Shown here one piece after another: positions 1 to 6,377 of a stretch of 23,780 nucleotides of DNA; positions within the stretch are counted from its first letter, which is position 1; every line of letters begins with the position of its first letter. Origin of the DNA: a virus. The position numbers and the translations under genes were made by a program. The notes beneath the pieces are model-generated. The model was not told where the DNA came from. It did not search any database and saw only the letters and a list, made by a program, of their open reading frames with translations. The stretch lies in the IMG/VR virus record IMGVR_UViG_3300033388_003217, positions 1 to 23,780 of that record; one strand, written 5' to 3'.

Positions 1-360
1 GATCTGCTTAATGATGTCCGGACTTTGGCAGTTACCGGAAATAAGGAACTTACCGAAACAGGTAGGACAGCATATGATGAATACATTTATAATTTGAAAA
101 GAGTCCGGTATCTGGTACTGGATGATCTTGGGACAGAAAAGCAAACCGACTTTGCGAACTCGGTTCTTGATAATGTCATCGATGCAAGATATCAAAAGTC
201 TAAAGCCCGGCATACAATCATAACAACAAACCTGTCCCCAAAACAATTACAAGAGAATCAAGGGCATGTAAGAATCTTATCAAGGATCAATGATGTGGGT
301 GTATTAATCGAGACCACCACCCAATACAGAAAAACGGAAGTAAGCATAAAAAGGATTTAA
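1..360 (+). CDS. DnaC/IstB-type AAA+ helicase loader, C-terminal part
   Basis: The reading frame is open from the first base of the window, so the N-terminus and Walker A are outside. The visible 119 residues hold a Walker B segment (YLVLDDLG, from about base 109) and, about 40 residues later, a sensor-1 strand (TIITTNL) followed by a short helix. That is the usual DnaC/IstB order. The family uses ATP to load the replicative helicase onto single-stranded DNA. The DnaB-like helicase gene at 919 is the obvious partner. The TTG at 25 is only an internal codon. An IstB transposase helper is the alternative, but no transposase is present. The family is clear; its role as this phage's loader is inferred from position. 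Confidence 0.8.
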   Translation, partial: DLLNDVRTLAVTGNKELTETGRTAYDEYIYNLKRVRYLVLDDLGTEKQTDFANSVLDNVIDARYQKSKARHTIITTNLSPKQLQENQGHVRILSRINDVGVLIETTTQYRKTEVSIKRI

Positions 361-461
361 TAGCCAAATTTAATGAAAGGGCTATAACCCTATACTGGGA
401 TATAAAAAAATGCTTAATCTTAAAATTATAAGGCAAATCAAAGGAATAAAGGGGGATTAAA

Positions 462-707
462 TTGGAAATCAAAAGCATATTTGACCAAATGCGCAAAGAC
501 CAATTGATTCTGCAAGAAAAAGCTGATCTATATATTCGGTATATGCTTAACGGCCGACATAAATTTACTTATCGGGTTACTACATGGGGGCCAGATACTA
601 TTCGAATAGATTACAGAAATGCAGTAAGGAAGAAGTGCCATCATATTGTGAATCAAACTAAATTTATAGAGAAGGTAACATTTTATACAAGGGAGGCGGT
701 AAAATGA
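462..707 (+). CDS. Hypothetical protein, 81 aa
   Basis: I do not recognise this protein. It starts at a TTG preceded by a strong AGGGGGATT-type ribosome-binding site, and no in-frame ATG lies near the 5' end. The sequence is basic and aromatic-rich (for example FTYRVTTWGPDTIRIDY around residues 35-51), without a membrane segment or cysteine motif. It overlaps the next start by four bases (ATGA), so it is probably translated with the two genes that follow it. Position between the helicase loader and the helicase suggests a replication-related accessory role, but nothing in the sequence proves it. Confidence 0.6.
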   Translation: MEIKSIFDQMRKDQLILQEKADLYIRYMLNGRHKFTYRVTTWGPDTIRIDYRNAVRKKCHHIVNQTKFIEKVTFYTREAVK

Positions 708-922
708 AGATTACAAGCCGGACAGTCGGGGTAACCCTAATCAAGCGGGTCCAGGAAGAAGAATTCGAACCATTTGAAATTCAAGTACATGATGCCTGCG
801 TTGTGATAGATGCCAATAGAAAGGAATTGGTCAAGCTCCGAAAACAAATGTACAAGCGATTGGAAAAAGAACTTGATGGCCTTATTAACAAGCGCCTGCA
901 GGATTTGGAGGATAATGGATGA
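704..922 (+). CDS. Hypothetical protein, 72 aa
   Basis: Unrecognised small protein. The first half is strand-like with alternating hydrophobics (residues 1-32). The second half is a charged helix rich in Lys, Glu and Leu (residues 37-70) that could form a coiled coil or bind a partner. The ATG is preceded by GGGAGG and overlaps the upstream stop (ATGA). Its own stop overlaps the ATG of the DnaB-like helicase. This tight coupling to the helicase gene suggests a helicase-associated factor, which is inference only. Confidence 0.65.
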   Translation: MKITSRTVGVTLIKRVQEEEFEPFEIQVHDACVVIDANRKELVKLRKQMYKRLEKELDGLINKRLQDLEDNG

Positions 923-2514
923 AGCAGGCTGAGCTGAGCAGACGGGAAAGGCAAGTCATGATTGGGATGATTGCCAGTACCGAATACCTACAGGATATTG
1001 AACCGATATTAGATTTGAAATGGGTGCAGTCCAGGGATGCCGCAACAATCATGACCTGGATCTTGGAATACTATCAGGAATATGAGAAAGCGCCTGGCTC
1101 TATAATTCAGGACATTTATTACAAGAAGCTTAAAAAGAAGAAAATATCAGGGGCTCAAGCAGAGGTCATCGAAGAAGCCCTGGAAAGCCTATCCAACGAA
1201 GCCCTGGATTGGGAAGCTGAAGATCTTCAGTATTACCTTGACTCTGCCGTTGAATATTGTCAGGAATGTCAATTGCAGGAACACGGGGAGCAGATCCAAA
1301 ATCTTACCGAGAATGGGGACAAGGACGAAGCCCTGATCCTGACGAATGATTTTACCCCAGTTGATATAATCCGGTCGGAGGGGGTAATTCCCTTTGCAAC
1401 GGATGAGCAGAAAATCAATATGTTTAAAGCCAGGGGCAACTCCCTTATCAAATACCCCGGCGACCTCGGCAATTTCCTTGACCCCTATATGATCAAATCA
1501 GCCTTCGTAGTTTACCTCGCCCAAAATAAAGGTGGTAAATCTTTCAATTTGATGGATTCTGCTTTACGGGCTGGCATGCAGGGACACAAAACCATGTTTG
1601 TTCAAGCTGGGGATATGACCCAGGAGCAAATGGAATTAAGAATGGCAGTTTACATTTGTCAATTATCTGATCAAGAAATGTATTGCAAAACAATGTACAT
1701 CCCGATTCTGGATTGCATTCATAATCAATTGGGATCTTGTGAGCTGGATATCCGGAACAATGAAGAAGAGGGGCCGTTCGAAACTGATGGGAAAGACTGG
1801 CTCCAATCTGAAATGCATTACAGCGACCTTACTGAGGCGGTTAAGCATTACCCAAGGCACAAACCCTGCTATGAGTGCATACGGCAAAAGAATCGCACAT
1901 ATACCGATTTTAAAGGGACAATCTGGTATAAAATCCGGCATAAAACTGATCCCCTGGATCTTGCCACCTTTAACACAATCCAGAAAGCGCATGAAAAGAA
2001 GTTCAATTCCTATTTCAATGCCATCCAAAACATCCGGTTATTTTCCTACCCCAGTGATGGGATGACTATGTCAATAATGGAAAGACAATATAACATTTTG
2101 GCAAAAGAGGGATTTGAGGGGGAAGTGGTCGTTGCCGATTATTTGGATTTGTATGCCCCTGATAAAGCGGCGGGTCATATGCAACCGAGGGATCAGAATA
2201 ATTACATTTGGAAAAGGGGGCGGAGATTTTCTCAGGAATACGGAACCCTACTTATTTCTGCAAGCCAATCAGATGCGCAGGGGTTTGATGCTACATTATT
2301 ATCAAAGAAGAATTTCTCGGAAGATAGGCGCAAGCTCGATCATGTGACTGGCATGATAGGATTAAATATGACCACCCGGGAAAAGCGCCTGGGTTTGATG
2401 CGCATGAATGAAATAGCCTCCAGGGATACAGACGGAACAAAGGTTATCAATGTAATGCACCGATTACAAATGGGACGGCCAATATTAGGCAGTTTCTTTT
2501 ACAGTTTCTTTTAA
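919..2514 (+). CDS. DnaB-like (SF4) replicative helicase with cysteine-rich insertion
   Basis: A 531-residue RecA-fold ATPase expected to unwind DNA at the phage replication fork. Residues 1-150 are helical, like the DnaB N-terminal domain. The P-loop is atypical (AQNKGGKS, residues 201-208). Walker B is VVVADYLDLY (403-412), closely matching the DnaB form with a DYL core. It is followed by a SASQ segment like the DnaB ALSQ motif, and the C-terminus ends in a GRPILGS strand. Between the Walker motifs is an insertion of about 130 residues with C266, C274, C317 and C320, a plausible zinc-binding unit not found in ordinary DnaB. The start uses GGAGG and overlaps the upstream stop. The helicase loader at 1-360 is its likely partner. 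A RecA-like ATPase of other function is possible but less likely. Confidence 0.82.
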   Translation: MKQAELSRRERQVMIGMIASTEYLQDIEPILDLKWVQSRDAATIMTWILEYYQEYEKAPGSIIQDIYYKKLKKKKISGAQAEVIEEALESLSNEALDWEAEDLQYYLDSAVEYCQECQLQEHGEQIQNLTENGDKDEALILTNDFTPVDIIRSEGVIPFATDEQKINMFKARGNSLIKYPGDLGNFLDPYMIKSAFVVYLAQNKGGKSFNLMDSALRAGMQGHKTMFVQAGDMTQEQMELRMAVYICQLSDQEMYCKTMYIPILDCIHNQLGSCELDIRNNEEEGPFETDGKDWLQSEMHYSDLTEAVKHYPRHKPCYECIRQKNRTYTDFKGTIWYKIRHKTDPLDLATFNTIQKAHEKKFNSYFNAIQNIRLFSYPSDGMTMSIMERQYNILAKEGFEGEVVVADYLDLYAPDKAAGHMQPRDQNNYIWKRGRRFSQEYGTLLISASQSDAQGFDATLLSKKNFSEDRRKLDHVTGMIGLNMTTREKRLGLMRMNEIASRDTDGTKVINVMHRLQMGRPILGSFFYSFF

Positions 2515-2523
2515 GGGGGAAAG

Positions 2524-3282
2524 ATGACAACACCACCAGAAAGTCAATTGAAAAGTTTGTTAAAAAATCCTGAGTGTTTAAGGAATCAACCCCAAACATT
2601 TTTTGATAAACATCACAAAAAAATAAATAAAGATTTAAAAAAGCATGTTCTTGGTAGAGGGGAAATGGAATTTGACTACAAATCATTAGAAGAAAAGACT
2701 CAGGAAAACCTTGACCGAATGAGAGAACATTTTGAGAATGAAAAAATCCATATCAAAAGGATGCCGAAGATCTCTTTTGATCTGAAATGCCAGGGATTAG
2801 TGAAATACAAAACTCCAATGACAATGCGATTGGATAAGGGAACAGTTGCCGCCGCTACCCTGCCATTGGATCATAAATCAATGGATGAAATGATGCAGGT
2901 TTTAAAAGCAAAGCTTGAAAAGATGGAACCAGCGTTTACAAGGATAGCAACAATCGGTACAGGCATTGGGCATTTAGCCAGGGCGCAGGCAAAGCACTTC
3001 TCGATTACCCCGCCCCCTGGAACACAGGTAATGGTTATAGATAGTTTGTCGGATTTAAAGATGGCAGAACAAGCCCTGAGACTAATGGGACAAGCCGGGA
3101 TCAGGGGAATGGAGGCTGGTAAGAATATGCGGGAAGCCCTGCTGGCGTTGAGTGAATGTGGGGCTGGCAAAAAAAAGAAAAGAAAAGATTTTATAAATCG
3201 GGATGAGGGAGTATTATATAGTAGAGAGCAATCACAACGGTGGGCTAATAGTTACTCCCACAAAAGACCAAAGAAACTTTAA
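2524..3282 (+). CDS. Hypothetical protein, 252 aa
   Basis: Unrecognised. It starts at ATG after AAGGGGGAAAG, 9 bases past the helicase stop. The N-terminal 90 residues are charged and helical, with a coiled-coil-like stretch around residues 55-80. The middle (about 90-190) alternates helices with small hydrophobic strands and contains a Gly-rich TIGTGIGHLARA segment (about 143-154) and a strand VMVIDSLSD (about 169-177). This resembles a Walker B strand, but there is no P-loop. The C-terminal 40 residues are very basic (GAGKKKKRKDF), suggesting nucleic-acid contact. A promoter-like AGTATTATATA lies inside its 3' end (3210-3220), upstream of queD. Function unknown. Confidence 0.7.
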   Translation: MTTPPESQLKSLLKNPECLRNQPQTFFDKHHKKINKDLKKHVLGRGEMEFDYKSLEEKTQENLDRMREHFENEKIHIKRMPKISFDLKCQGLVKYKTPMTMRLDKGTVAAATLPLDHKSMDEMMQVLKAKLEKMEPAFTRIATIGTGIGHLARAQAKHFSITPPPGTQVMVIDSLSDLKMAEQALRLMGQAGIRGMEAGKNMREALLALSECGAGKKKKRKDFINRDEGVLYSREQSQRWANSYSHKRPKKL

Positions 3283-3303
3283 TCATTTAACAAGGAGAAT
3301 CAA

Positions 3304-3732
3304 ATGTATTCGGTAATCAAAAAAACAAGATTTGAAATGGCGCACAAACTGACTGAAGCATTCGCAGAAGAATGCAAGGAAATTCATGGACATTCCTATA
3401 CATTGGAAGTCATTGTCAAATCGGAATCCCTGGATAATTTTGGAATGGTAATGGACCTCAAACTTTTGGGCAATATCATCCAGGAAAGAGTCATTAAGGA
3501 TCTGGACCACAAATGTCTGATTTTTGAAGAAGATCCCATCTTCCCGGCCCTGCAGGGAATCAATGAATCTCTGGTCACCCCAACAAAATACAATCCCACC
3601 GCAGAAGCAATGGCCGAGAATATTCACAGCATCCTTTATCCTGAACTTACCCGGATGGTGCCCCTATTGCATTCCCTGATAATCCGCCTGCATGAAACCG
3701 AAACCGGCGCTGTTGAATTTACAAGGAGCTAA
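3304..3732 (+). CDS. queD: 6-carboxy-5,6,7,8-tetrahydropterin synthase (QueD)
   Basis: QueD converts dihydroneopterin triphosphate, the product of FolE, to 6-carboxytetrahydropterin, the second step of 7-deazaguanine synthesis. The 142-residue protein has the usual family length. It shows zinc ligands H14, H28 and H30 (the last two in IHGHSY), the nucleophile C24, the LDH catalytic pair D68/H69, and E131 near the C-terminus in a HETETGAVEF segment. AAGGAG lies just upstream of the ATG. The gene ends one base before queE. Together with queE, queC, folE and dpdA downstream it forms a DNA-modification pathway. A 6-pyruvoyl-tetrahydropterin synthase would be the close alternative, but the neighbours make QueD the safe call. 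Confidence 0.93.
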   Translation: MYSVIKKTRFEMAHKLTEAFAEECKEIHGHSYTLEVIVKSESLDNFGMVMDLKLLGNIIQERVIKDLDHKCLIFEEDPIFPALQGINESLVTPTKYNPTAEAMAENIHSILYPELTRMVPLLHSLIIRLHETETGAVEFTRS

Positions 3733-3733
3733 A

Positions 3734-4414
3734 ATGTTGAGAGTCGTAAGTATATTCACAAGTATTTCCGGCGAGGTTGGGGGATTCCCTCAAGGCTCTA
3801 TGACCCAGTTTGTTCGATTCGGTGGGTGCAATCTTTGTTGCCAGTATTGCGATACAGCGAATACCCAGCCCATGGATTCCGGCCAAGAGATGGAGGTGGG
3901 AGATATTGCCCAAATCCTGCTCCAAAGGGGTATCAAAAATGTGATTCTAACTGGGGGTGAGCCTCTGCTACAGGATCGCAAGGAATTGGCAACCCTGACC
4001 CGCCTATTGCATGAAAAAGGTTACCGATTCTCCATTGAAACCAATGGCACTATTCGGGTCCCATTTGCCCTGCGCCCTACTTGCAGTTTTGTTATGGATT
4101 ACAAAATGGATATGCCGGAACTTATGCAGGATGAAAGATTCCTTTCTTTGGGTACAAACGATTTTGTAAAGTTCCCCATTCCAGATCGGCAAACCCTTAT
4201 GATGGCAATTGAAATCCAGCGCCGGTTATATCAAAGGGGATGCGTGGCTAAATTTGCTTATTCCCCCATATTTGACCGGGCCGGGGATACTGAGATAGCT
4301 TTTAACCAAACGGCTTGTTCTCAGGCATGTCTGAGCATTATAAACGCATTATCCGAATGCAGGATGGATGCCATTCTTAATCTGCAGATCCACAAGATTA
4401 TCAATGCAGAATAA
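3734..4414 (+). CDS. queE: 7-carboxy-7-deazaguanine synthase (QueE), radical SAM
   Basis: QueE rearranges 6-carboxytetrahydropterin to 7-carboxy-7-deazaguanine (CDG) using a 4Fe-4S cluster and S-adenosylmethionine. The cluster motif is CX3CX2C (C32, C36, C39 in GGCNLCCQYCD). It is followed by the GGEP SAM-binding motif (74-77) and an ETNGT segment. The protein is 226 residues, normal for QueE. I take the ATG at 3734, which has AAGGAG six bases upstream and begins LRVVSIFTSISGE, the typical QueE N-terminus. The longer frame from 3692 only overlaps queD. An extra cysteine (C35) lies inside the cluster motif. The gene is followed by an AT-rich hairpin and the leader of the next gene. Confidence 0.93.
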   Translation: MLRVVSIFTSISGEVGGFPQGSMTQFVRFGGCNLCCQYCDTANTQPMDSGQEMEVGDIAQILLQRGIKNVILTGGEPLLQDRKELATLTRLLHEKGYRFSIETNGTIRVPFALRPTCSFVMDYKMDMPELMQDERFLSLGTNDFVKFPIPDRQTLMMAIEIQRRLYQRGCVAKFAYSPIFDRAGDTEIAFNQTACSQACLSIINALSECRMDAILNLQIHKIINAE

Positions 4415-4421
4415 AATAAAT

Positions 4422-4541
4422 AAAATATATTTTTATATTTTGCGGTTAGAGAGTATTATATAATATCAAGGATTAAAAAATAATCCAAATTAAATTTAAT
4501 TTTTTACTAAGGAGTACGAAAAATACTAAGGAGTACGAAAA
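4422..4541 (+). promoter_or_regulatory. Structured AT-rich leader between queE and the D/N-tract gene
   Basis: This 127-base gap holds several elements. At 4422-4441 an A/T-only 8-bp hairpin (AAAATATA, loop TTTT, TATATTTT) could end the queDE transcript weakly. At 4452-4464 GAGTATTATATAAT gives a strong -10-like box without a good -35. At 4470-4486 GGATTA/TAATCC forms a small hairpin. At 4487-4502 a perfect 16-base palindrome (AAATTAAATTTAATTT) runs into six T residues. A duplicated ribosome-binding site follows (4505-4542). The most economical reading is a transcription restart for the 4542 gene, with the palindrome as an operator, attenuator or weak terminator. All of this is sequence-pattern inference. 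Confidence 0.45.
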
Positions 4542-4542
4542 A
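4505..4542 (+). repeat. 19-bp perfect tandem duplication carrying the Shine-Dalgarno site
   Basis: The unit TACTAAGGAGTACGAAAAA occurs twice back to back (4505-4523 and 4524-4542). The last A of the second copy is the A of the ATG at 4542. Each copy carries an AAGGAG ribosome-binding sequence, but only the second is followed by a start codon; the first would run into ATA. The duplication gives the mRNA two adjacent Shine-Dalgarno sites, which may raise ribosome loading, or it may simply be a recent slippage product. Confidence 0.9.
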
Positions 4543-5120
4543 TGGCCAAAAAGAAAAAAGTCGACATGAAAGATCTGGATGCCCTGAAAAAAGTTGGAAA
4601 AGAACTTCAGCTCATTGTGAATCCCACGGATGCCAAGGACAAGAAAATCACCATTTCCAAAGGCAAGATTGAGCAGGTGAAAAAGAAACTTAAAGAGTGC
4701 GGCGCCTGCCTGACCACAGCGGATGAAATTTCCGACGAGCTGGCCTTTGTCTTGAAAAAACTCAAAGTTGAAATCCCGGAACCCGAATCCGATGATAACG
4801 ACAATGACAATGACAATGACAACAATGATGACAACGATAATAATGATAATGACAACAACGATAATGATAATAATGATGACAACAATGATGACGACGACAA
4901 CAATGATGATGACGCCCTCACCCTTGATGAAGTCATGAAAATGAAAAAAGATCCCCTGAAAAAGCTCATCAAAGAAAAAAAGATGAAGATCAAAGTTTCC
5001 GGCAAAAAAGTTGGTGACCTGCGGGATGAAGTTGCCGCCTTCCTCGGCCTGTCTGAATCAGATGACAATGATGAGGATGACAATGATGATGACGACAAGA
5101 ACAATGACAACAACGACTGA
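4542..5120 (+). CDS. D/N-tract nucleic-acid-binding-type protein, first part (frame open to TGA at 5118)
   Basis: A 192-residue product with modules joined by Asp/Asn-only linkers. Residues 1-82 form a Lys-rich helical domain. Residues 84-124 are a pure D/N tract. Residues 125-172 form a small helical domain (about LTLDEVMKMKKDPLKKLIKE) resembling Rho-N/SAP-type nucleic-acid-binding folds. A second D/N tract begins at residue 174. The frame stops at TGA (5118-5120) inside that second tract, while D/N coding continues in the +1 frame from 5119 into a basic C-terminal region. A single extra base (T5118) explains the break. Restored, the protein would be 352 residues. The start has the duplicated SD. 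It sits inside the deazaguanine cluster; a DNA-binding or genome-organising role is only a guess. Confidence 0.75.
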   Translation: MAKKKKVDMKDLDALKKVGKELQLIVNPTDAKDKKITISKGKIEQVKKKLKECGACLTTADEISDELAFVLKKLKVEIPEPESDDNDNDNDNDNNDDNDNNDNDNNDNDNNDDNNDDDDNNDDDALTLDEVMKMKKDPLKKLIKEKKMKIKVSGKKVGDLRDEVAAFLGLSESDDNDEDDNDDDDKNNDNND

Positions 5121-5151
5121 TAATGATGATGACAACGATGATGACGACGAT
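4791..5151 (+). repeat. GAY/AAY low-complexity tracts encoding Asp/Asn linkers
   Basis: Two stretches, 4791-4913 and 5061-5151, consist almost only of GAT, GAC, AAT and AAC codons with a few GAG and AAG. In frame they read D and N; in the next frame M, I and T; and in the third frame stop codons (TGA, TAA). A one-base change therefore either kills translation quickly or switches to an M/I/T-rich product. The mixed use of synonymous codons reduces exact repeats, which hints at selection for the amino acids rather than simple microsatellite growth. Confidence 0.85.
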
Positions 5152-5601
5152 TCCCTGGAAGACAAGGTAAAAGCCGCCACCAAACTTGATGACCTCAAAG
5201 AGATCTGCGCCGACAATGCCGATGAGTTCGGTAAACTGGCAAAGAAGAAAGCCCTGAAAAAATTCAAGGGTCTTGAGGGTGTCCGTGAGCTGAAGGCAAA
5301 GATGTGCAAAAAGCTCGGCATCGTAATTGAAAAGAAAGCCCCGGCCAAAAAAGGTCCCAAAAAACCCGGTGTCATTGCGACCATCGTTACCCTGATCAGC
5401 TCTAAACCCATGAGCAAGAAAAAACTGCTCAAGGAATTGGTCAAGGCATTCCCGGATCGTGATGCTGACAAGATGGAAAAGACCCTGAATATCCAGGTGC
5501 CCAACCGTATCAGAAAGGAAAAGAATGAATCCCTGACTGAGAACAAAAAAGGCAAATGGCTCTTCAAAAAGACTGTCGGCGACATCAAAAAAACCAAATA
5601 A
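5104..5601 (+). CDS. D/N-tract protein, second part (winged-helix C-terminal domain), frame-shifted
   Basis: This is the downstream half of the 4542 gene, in the +1 frame. After D/N codons (5119-5151) it encodes a helical Lys-rich module (about LEDKVKAATKLDDLKEICAD) and then a winged-helix-like domain. That domain has helices around KPMSKKKLLKELVKAFPDRD, a recognition-type helix near LNIQVPNRIRKEK, and a C-terminal wing ending GKWLFKK. Winged helices of this kind are common in phage DNA-binding proteins. There is an ATG at 5104, which overlaps the upstream stop, but it has no ribosome-binding site and would read M-T-T-T-T before the D/N codons. I therefore think this part is made by frameshift, or that the sequence has an extra base, rather than being a separate gene. 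Confidence 0.65.
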   Translation: MTTTTDNDDDNDDDDDSLEDKVKAATKLDDLKEICADNADEFGKLAKKKALKKFKGLEGVRELKAKMCKKLGIVIEKKAPAKKGPKKPGVIATIVTLISSKPMSKKKLLKELVKAFPDRDADKMEKTLNIQVPNRIRKEKNESLTENKKGKWLFKKTVGDIKKTK

Positions 5602-5604
5602 TCT

Positions 5605-5671
5605 GACTATCCTTATAGTCTAATTTACCGAAAAAATCCCTGGCGGTGGTTCAACTGCTTCCAGGGATTTT
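5605..5671 (+). terminator. Two hairpins between the D/N-tract gene and queC
   Basis: At 5605-5620, GACTAT-CCTT-ATAGTC forms a 6-bp hairpin followed by TAATTT. At 5633-5671 a perfect 11-bp stem (AAAATCCCTGG with CCAGGGATTTT) encloses a 17-base loop (5644-5660). The A-run before and T-run after the second stem give the look of a bidirectional intrinsic terminator, although the T tract is only four bases. The right arm lies about 10 bases from the queC ribosome-binding site (GAGGAG, 5677-5682), so the structure could instead tune queC expression. No preQ1 riboswitch motif is visible here. Confidence 0.55.
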
Positions 5672-5690
5672 GTATAGAGGAGAGAAATCA

Positions 5691-6377
5691 ATGGGAAAAG
5701 TATTACTTTCATTATCAGGTGGGGTTGATTCAACTACCCTTTTGGCATGGCTACTTGCCGGCAATTCAGAGGTCACAGCCATCTCATTCAAATACGGTTC
5801 CAAGCATAACAAATATGAAAACGAAGCGGCCCGGCAACTTGCTCACCATTATGGGGTTGAGCTGATTGAATTGGATATCCAGCAGGCAATGATAAATATC
5901 CAATCAAACTTGCTGTCATCTGGTGGGGCTATTCCAGAGGGGCATTATGAAGAAGAATCCATGAAGTCAACAGTTGTCCCGGCCCGTAATATGATCTTCC
6001 TTTCAATAATGGCAGGCATAGCAGAAAGCCGGGGATTAGAAGGGCTCGCCATTGGGGTCCATTCAGGCGACCATGCCATCTATCCGGACTGCCGCCCCGA
6101 GTTCATAACTTCCATGACCAAATCAGTCCAGCTCGCAACGGACAACCAAGTCCAGTTTATCATGGCACCTTTTATTGATTATGGTAAAGGCAAAATCATT
6201 CAAACCGGAATAGCCCTTCCCAGGCCAGTCCCCTACCGATTAACCCGAACCTGTTATACCGACCAGCCCCTGGCTTGTGGTAAATGCGGGAGCTGTGTGG
6301 AGCGCCTTGAAGCCTTCCAGGTTAACGGCATAACTGACCCCATCCAATACGAAACAGATGCCATAGGAGAAATCTAA
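5691..6377 (+). CDS. queC: 7-cyano-7-deazaguanine (preQ0) synthase QueC
   Basis: QueC uses ATP and ammonia to convert CDG to preQ0 in two steps. The 228-residue protein has the PP-loop SLSGGVDST (about residues 7-15) and the C-terminal zinc site C188, C196, C199 and C202 (CX7CX2CX2C). Both are diagnostic. I choose the ATG at 5691, preceded by GAGGAG. The longer frame from 5646 runs back into the hairpin and adds 15 unrelated residues. The stop overlaps the ATG of folE by one base. It is an ordinary stand-alone QueC, not the amidotransferase-fused form (Gat-QueC) that makes dG+ in phage 9g, so preQ0 is the likely end product. Confidence 0.93.
   Translation: MGKVLLSLSGGVDSTTLLAWLLAGNSEVTAISFKYGSKHNKYENEAARQLAHHYGVELIELDIQQAMINIQSNLLSSGGAIPEGHYEEESMKSTVVPARNMIFLSIMAGIAESRGLEGLAIGVHSGDHAIYPDCRPEFITSMTKSVQLATDNQVQFIMAPFIDYGKGKIIQTGIALPRPVPYRLTRTCYTDQPLACGKCGSCVERLEAFQVNGITDPIQYETDAIGEI

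Noticed and set aside
410-460. A 16-residue frame upstream of the 462 gene
   Set aside because: Too short and without domain or supporting context; the gap 361-461 otherwise holds only weak 3-4 bp hairpins and the 462 ribosome-binding site.
5118-5121. RF2-type programmed +1 frameshift at GAC TGA
   Set aside because: The upstream stimulatory SD-like sequence of the RF2 site is absent and the slippery codon differs; a sequence indel is a simpler explanation.
4607-5597. Minus-strand frames of 168-179 residues opposite the 4542 gene
   Set aside because: Ser/Leu-rich shadows of the Asp/Asn and Lys codons; no ribosome-binding site and no recognisable domain.
5601-5691. preQ1 riboswitch before queC
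   Set aside because: The hairpins present do not contain the conserved preQ1-I, II or III core bases; the main stem is a plain inverted repeat.
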